A stretch of 64,000 nt of DNA. It comes from Opitutia bacterium. GTDB taxonomy: Bacteria > Verrucomicrobiota > Verrucomicrobiia > Opitutales > Opitutaceae. The notes beneath the pieces are model-generated. The model worked only from the letters and a program-made list of their open reading frames with translations. It did no database searches and had not been told where the DNA came from. Below are positions 61,034 through 64,000 of the stretch, one piece after another (within the stretch, counting starts at the first letter, position 1; each line of letters starts with the position of its first letter). Made by a program: the position numbers and the translations under genes. The stretch covers positions 1,054,001 to 1,118,000 of the forward strand of contig JACRHT010000017.1 in NCBI GenBank assembly GCA_016217545.1. Direction: 5' to 3'.

Positions 61034-61978
61034 TCAGGGCGGGATCGTGATCTGCGAGCCGATCTTGAGGTCGCCCTCGTTGCGCATCGTGGCGCGGTTG
61101 GCTTGGAAGATGTCGCGCCAACGCGTGCGATTGCCGTAGTAGCGCTGCGAGAGATTCGAGAGCGTGTCGCCCGGGCGCACCGTGTGCGTGCGGGCGCCGC
61201 GCGCGGGCTGCGGTGCTTGCGTCGTCGGCGTTTGCTTTTGCGCCGTGGCGGCGGCGGGGCGCGTCGTGGGCGCGGGCTTCGCCGGCTCGGGACGCGCGGT
61301 CGCCGGACGCGTGCGCACCGTCGGCATGGTTTCGAGGTTGACCGAGAAATTGTTCGCGCTGCCTCCGGCGATCACCGGCGCGCGGGTGGTGGGTGTCGGC
61401 GCGGGCGTCAGCGTGGGCGTGGAACGCTCGGCCGGCGAATCCGTCGGCGCGGCGGTCACGGTGTTTTCGCGGCCGGCTTGGAGGTCGGCGACTTGCTGCT
61501 TCAGGATGTCGTTTTCGAGCTTCAGCTTGTCCATCGCCGCGATGAGGTCGACGCGCTGGACCTGCGTGTCGAGCGGCTGGGCCGGCAACGTGCGCGCGAA
61601 ATCCCGCACGGCCGCGTCGATCCGCTGCTTCACGAGCGGGGCCTGCGCGCTGTTCGGTCGGAGCGAGAGGTATTTTCGGAAATGGTAGATCGCGGCGATC
61701 GGGTCGCGGATGTGCTGCGCGTAGATCAACCCCGCTTCGAGGTGGGATTCCGGCGCGTCGTCGCCGCGTTTTTCGATGACCTTGAGATAGGCGGAGAGAG
61801 CTTCCTGCAGGCGGCCGGAGCGCTTCATCTGCTCGGCTTGGCGGTAATACGGCTCGTCCGCCTCCGTCGCGTAGGATTGCCGGCTGTCGCCGCCGCATCC
61901 GGCCAAACCCAACGCCAAAACGGCCACCGCGACGAGCGGCAGCACGTGGCGACGGAGCAGGACAGGAACGCGCGGCAC
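61034..61978 (-). CDS. LysM-domain lipoprotein with TPR-like repeat
   Basis: This 314-residue protein is written from the GTG at 61978, which places a lipoprotein signal (VAVAVLALGLAGCGG, lipobox LAGC) at the start; the frame reaches 62053 but would then overlap the divergent kdsD start. A TPR-like segment (PYYRQAEQMKRSGRLQEALS, LEAGLIYAQHIRDPIAAIYH) is followed by a coiled coil, a Thr/Pro/Ala-rich linker and a C-terminal LysM (HTVRPGDTLSNLSQRYYGNR). It should anchor in a membrane and bind peptidoglycan. Confidence 0.85.
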   Translation of the reverse strand: MPRVPVLLRRHVLPLVAVAVLALGLAGCGGDSRQSYATEADEPYYRQAEQMKRSGRLQEALSAYLKVIEKRGDDAPESHLEAGLIYAQHIRDPIAAIYHFRKYLSLRPNSAQAPLVKQRIDAAVRDFARTLPAQPLDTQVQRVDLIAAMDKLKLENDILKQQVADLQAGRENTVTAAPTDSPAERSTPTLTPAPTPTTRAPVIAGGSANNFSVNLETMPTVRTRPATARPEPAKPAPTTRPAAATAQKQTPTTQAPQPARGARTHTVRPGDTLSNLSQRYYGNRTRWRDIFQANRATMRNEGDLKIGSQITIPP

Positions 61979-62046
61979 GGGAAAGGAATTGAACGAGCGG
62001 AAGTGGCGCGTAGGTTTGCGCCCGGTCTCCCCCACTACAAGTCCAG

Positions 62047-63039
62047 ATGCCACTCGACGCCCCTACGATTCTCGCCAAGGCCCGCCAATGTCTCGCCATC
62101 GAGCGCGAAGCGCTCGACGCCACCGCGGCGATCCTCAACGGCGATTTCGTGGACGTCGTGCGCGCCGTCGAGGAGACGATCTCCGCCGGCCGGAAACTCA
62201 TCTTCACCGGCATCGGCAAGTCCGCGCACATCGCGCAGAAACTCACGGGCACGTTCAACAGCACCGGCGTGCCGTCGGCCTTCCTCGATCCGACCAACGC
62301 GCTGCACGGCGACCTCGGATTGTGCGCGGCGGGTGATTTGGCGTTTCTCCTCAGCAACAGCGGCTCGACGCACGAGATGCTGCGCCTGTTGCCGCTGTTC
62401 GAACGGTTCGGACTGAAAACGGTGGCGCTCACCGGCGCGCCCGAGAGCGAACTGGCGCGCGGTGCCGACCTGAGGCTCATCTACCGCGCGCCGCGCGAGG
62501 CGTGTCCGCTGGCGCTCGCGCCGACGGCCAGCACGACGGCCGCGCTCGGCCTCGGCGACGCCCTCGCGATGGTGTTGCTCGAGACGCGCGGCGTGACGCG
62601 CGAGGATTTCGCGAAGTATCACCCGTCCGGCACGCTCGGCATGACACTGCTGCTCCGCGTGAAGGACATCATGCGCACCGGCGAAGGCTGCCCGCTGCTC
62701 CCGGAGGCGAAGACGACCGTGCAGGAGGCGATCCTGGCGATGACCGGCGCGAAGGCCGGCGCGGTGGCGCTCACGACGGCGGACGGAAAACTCGCGGGCA
62801 TCTTCACCGACGGCGATTTCCGCCGCACGGCGCTCAACGGCGGCGCGGATTTCCTGAAGGCGCCCGTCGCGCAATTCATGACCCGCGGCGGCAAGACGAT
62901 CGGCGCCGACGTGCTGGCGGTCGAAGCGTTGAAACTTTTTCAGCAGTTCAAGATCTCCGACCTGTTCGCGCTCGACGCGGATGGCCGACCGGTCGGCTAC
63001 ATCGATGTGCAGGACCTGCCGAAGCTGAAGATTCTCTGA
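62047..63039 (+). CDS. kdsD: Arabinose-5-phosphate isomerase KdsD
   Basis: This 330-residue protein combines a SIS domain (LIFTGIGKSAHIAQKLTGTF, SNSGSTHEMLRLLPLFERFG) with two CBS motifs (VQEAILAMTGAKAGAVALTT and VEALKLFQQFKISDLFALDA). HPSGTLGM closes the SIS part. This is the standard layout of the isomerase that converts ribulose 5-phosphate to arabinose 5-phosphate for KDO and lipopolysaccharide synthesis. It is divergent from the LysM lipoprotein gene. Confidence 0.94.
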   Translation: MPLDAPTILAKARQCLAIEREALDATAAILNGDFVDVVRAVEETISAGRKLIFTGIGKSAHIAQKLTGTFNSTGVPSAFLDPTNALHGDLGLCAAGDLAFLLSNSGSTHEMLRLLPLFERFGLKTVALTGAPESELARGADLRLIYRAPREACPLALAPTASTTAALGLGDALAMVLLETRGVTREDFAKYHPSGTLGMTLLLRVKDIMRTGEGCPLLPEAKTTVQEAILAMTGAKAGAVALTTADGKLAGIFTDGDFRRTALNGGADFLKAPVAQFMTRGGKTIGADVLAVEALKLFQQFKISDLFALDADGRPVGYIDVQDLPKLKIL

Positions 63040-63123
63040 CGCGGCGGCGCGCCCGGTTTATAGCTGCGCGTCACGTCACGGCGGCTGCTTGTGCTCGCGC
63101 CGCCCTTCCCTACGCTGCCGGGC

Positions 63124-64000
63124 ATGGCTACGCCCGCGTTCACCTATTCCGACACGTTCGCCCACGGCCCCGACGATACGACCTATCGCCTGCTCACGAA
63201 GGAAGGCGTCTCGACCGCAACCTTCGAAGGCAAAGAGGTTCTCAAAATCACGCCGGAGACGCTGGCCTACGTCGCGCGCGAGGCGTTGCACGACGCCAAT
63301 TTTTTCCTCCGCACGAAGCACGTCGAGCAAGTCGCCGCGATCTTGAAAGACCCCGAGGCGTCGAACAATGACCGCTACGTCGCGCTCACGCTGCTCAAGA
63401 ACGCCGAGATCGCCGCCGGCGGCATTCTGCCGATGTGTCAGGACACCGGCACCGCGATCGTCTTCGGCAAGAAGGGCCAGCAAGTCTGGACCGGCGCCAA
63501 CGACGCCGAGTGGCTCTCGCGCGGCGTCTACGAGTGCTACACGAAGGAAAACCTCCGCTATTCGCAGACCGCGGCGCTCGACATGTTCAAGGAGGTCAAC
63601 ACCGGCACCAACCTGCCCGCGCAGATCGACCTCTACGCCACCGAGGGCCAGAAATACGAGCTGCTCTTCGTTGCGAAAGGCGGCGGCTCGGCGAACAAGA
63701 CCTACCTGTTCCAGGAGACGAAGGCACTGCTCAATCCGAAGAGCCTAGAGAAGTTCGTCGTCGACAAGATGCAGCTGCTCGGCACCGCCGCGTGCCCGCC
63801 GTATCACCTCGTGTTCGTCATCGGCGGCACCAGCGCCGAGACGTGCCTGAAGACCGTGAAGCTCGCCTCCACGAAATACTACGACACGCTGCCGACCACC
63901 GGCGACGCGCACGGCCGTGCGTTCCGCGACGTCGAGATGGAGGCCAAGGTGCTCAAGTTCGCACAACAGAGCGGCGTCGGCGCGCAGTTCGGCGGCAAAT
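63124..64000 (+). CDS. Class I fumarate hydratase, 5' part (runs off the window)
   Basis: The 292 codons present cover the N-terminal and first catalytic part of an iron-sulfur class I fumarase. [20 protein letters not shown] carries the first cluster Cys, and [20 protein letters not shown] and [20 protein letters not shown] follow. [20 protein letters not shown] contains the second Cys. The enzyme hydrates fumarate to malate in the TCA cycle and is oxygen-sensitive. The C-terminal part, with the third cluster cysteine, lies beyond the end. It is 84 bases after kdsD. Confidence 0.94.
   Translation, partial: MATPAFTYSDTFAHGPDDTTYRLLTKEGVSTATFEGKEVLKITPETLAYVAREALHDANFFLRTKHVEQVAAILKDPEASNNDRYVALTLLKNAEIAAGGILPMCQDTGTAIVFGKKGQQVWTGANDAEWLSRGVYECYTKENLRYSQTAALDMFKEVNTGTNLPAQIDLYATEGQKYELLFVAKGGGSANKTYLFQETKALLNPKSLEKFVVDKMQLLGTAACPPYHLVFVIGGTSAETCLKTVKLASTKYYDTLPTTGDAHGRAFRDVEMEAKVLKFAQQSGVGAQFGGK

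Noticed and set aside
1-64000. CRISPR arrays or cas genes
   Set aside because: No regularly spaced repeat series and no Cas-like protein was seen anywhere in the window.

Overview
The window looks like chromosome from a member of the Verrucomicrobiota, most likely Opitutaceae-like. This is an inference from gene content and style: high-GC coding on the right half, sulfatase and glycosidase loci, an ECF sigma/FecR pair, ADOP-type permease, SufU/SufS, KdsD and class I fumarase. No rRNA or marker gene is present to fix the taxonomy. The sequence falls into three blocks.

Block 1 (about 1-19,566) is a polysaccharide utilisation region. A tightly packed minus-strand run goes from 15,801 down to 1,622, with several ATGA stop/start overlaps. 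It encodes a LacZ-type GH2 enzyme, a sulfatase, a sodium:solute symporter, a parallel beta-helix protein, a deacetylase-fold protein, a small zinc ribbon, a second sulfatase, a sialate O-acetylesterase-type esterase and a short GH2. An ECF sigma factor and FecR-like anti-sigma gene follow. A divergent AraC regulator sits at the head of the run. Together these suggest uptake and stepwise breakdown of a sulfated, acetylated glycan. Downstream on the plus strand are a SulP anion transporter and the 5' part of an anaerobic sulfatase-maturase (anSME) gene, which is broken by an IS fragment and the start of block 2.

Block 2 (about 19,566-39,886) is a foreign island, best read as a mobilisable integrative element. 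It carries a MobF/TrwC relaxase with a divergent accessory gene and candidate oriT, several cargo genes of unknown role, a CDF-like transporter, two receiver-domain proteins, XRE regulators (one broken), a complete small mercury operon (merR, merT-HMA fusion, merA) and a dense toxin-antitoxin cluster. The cluster holds two calcineurin-type phosphoesterase/HipB/HipA units (one phosphoesterase frameshifted), an MntA/HepT-like pair inserted in the second unit and a winged-helix protein. A large serine recombinase faces a tRNA-Ser(GGA) gene at the right end. No type IV secretion genes were seen, so transfer would depend on a helper.

Block 3 (about 39,887-64,000) is high-GC core-like DNA. It contains a DUF2235 hydrolase with a lectin-like tail, a histidine phosphatase, an unusual NDH-2/cyclic-nucleotide/CBS fusion, an ADOP permease with a coupled exported protein, a DsbA-family oxidoreductase, sufU/sufS, a methyl-accepting chemotaxis protein, a Tat-exported phosphoesterase, oxygen-independent coproporphyrinogen dehydrogenase, a QueD-like protein, small membrane proteins, a pair of PH-domain membrane proteins, a YqhA-family protein, an MBL hydrolase coupled to an aminotransferase, a LysM lipoprotein, KdsD and the 5' part of a class I fumarase that runs off the window.
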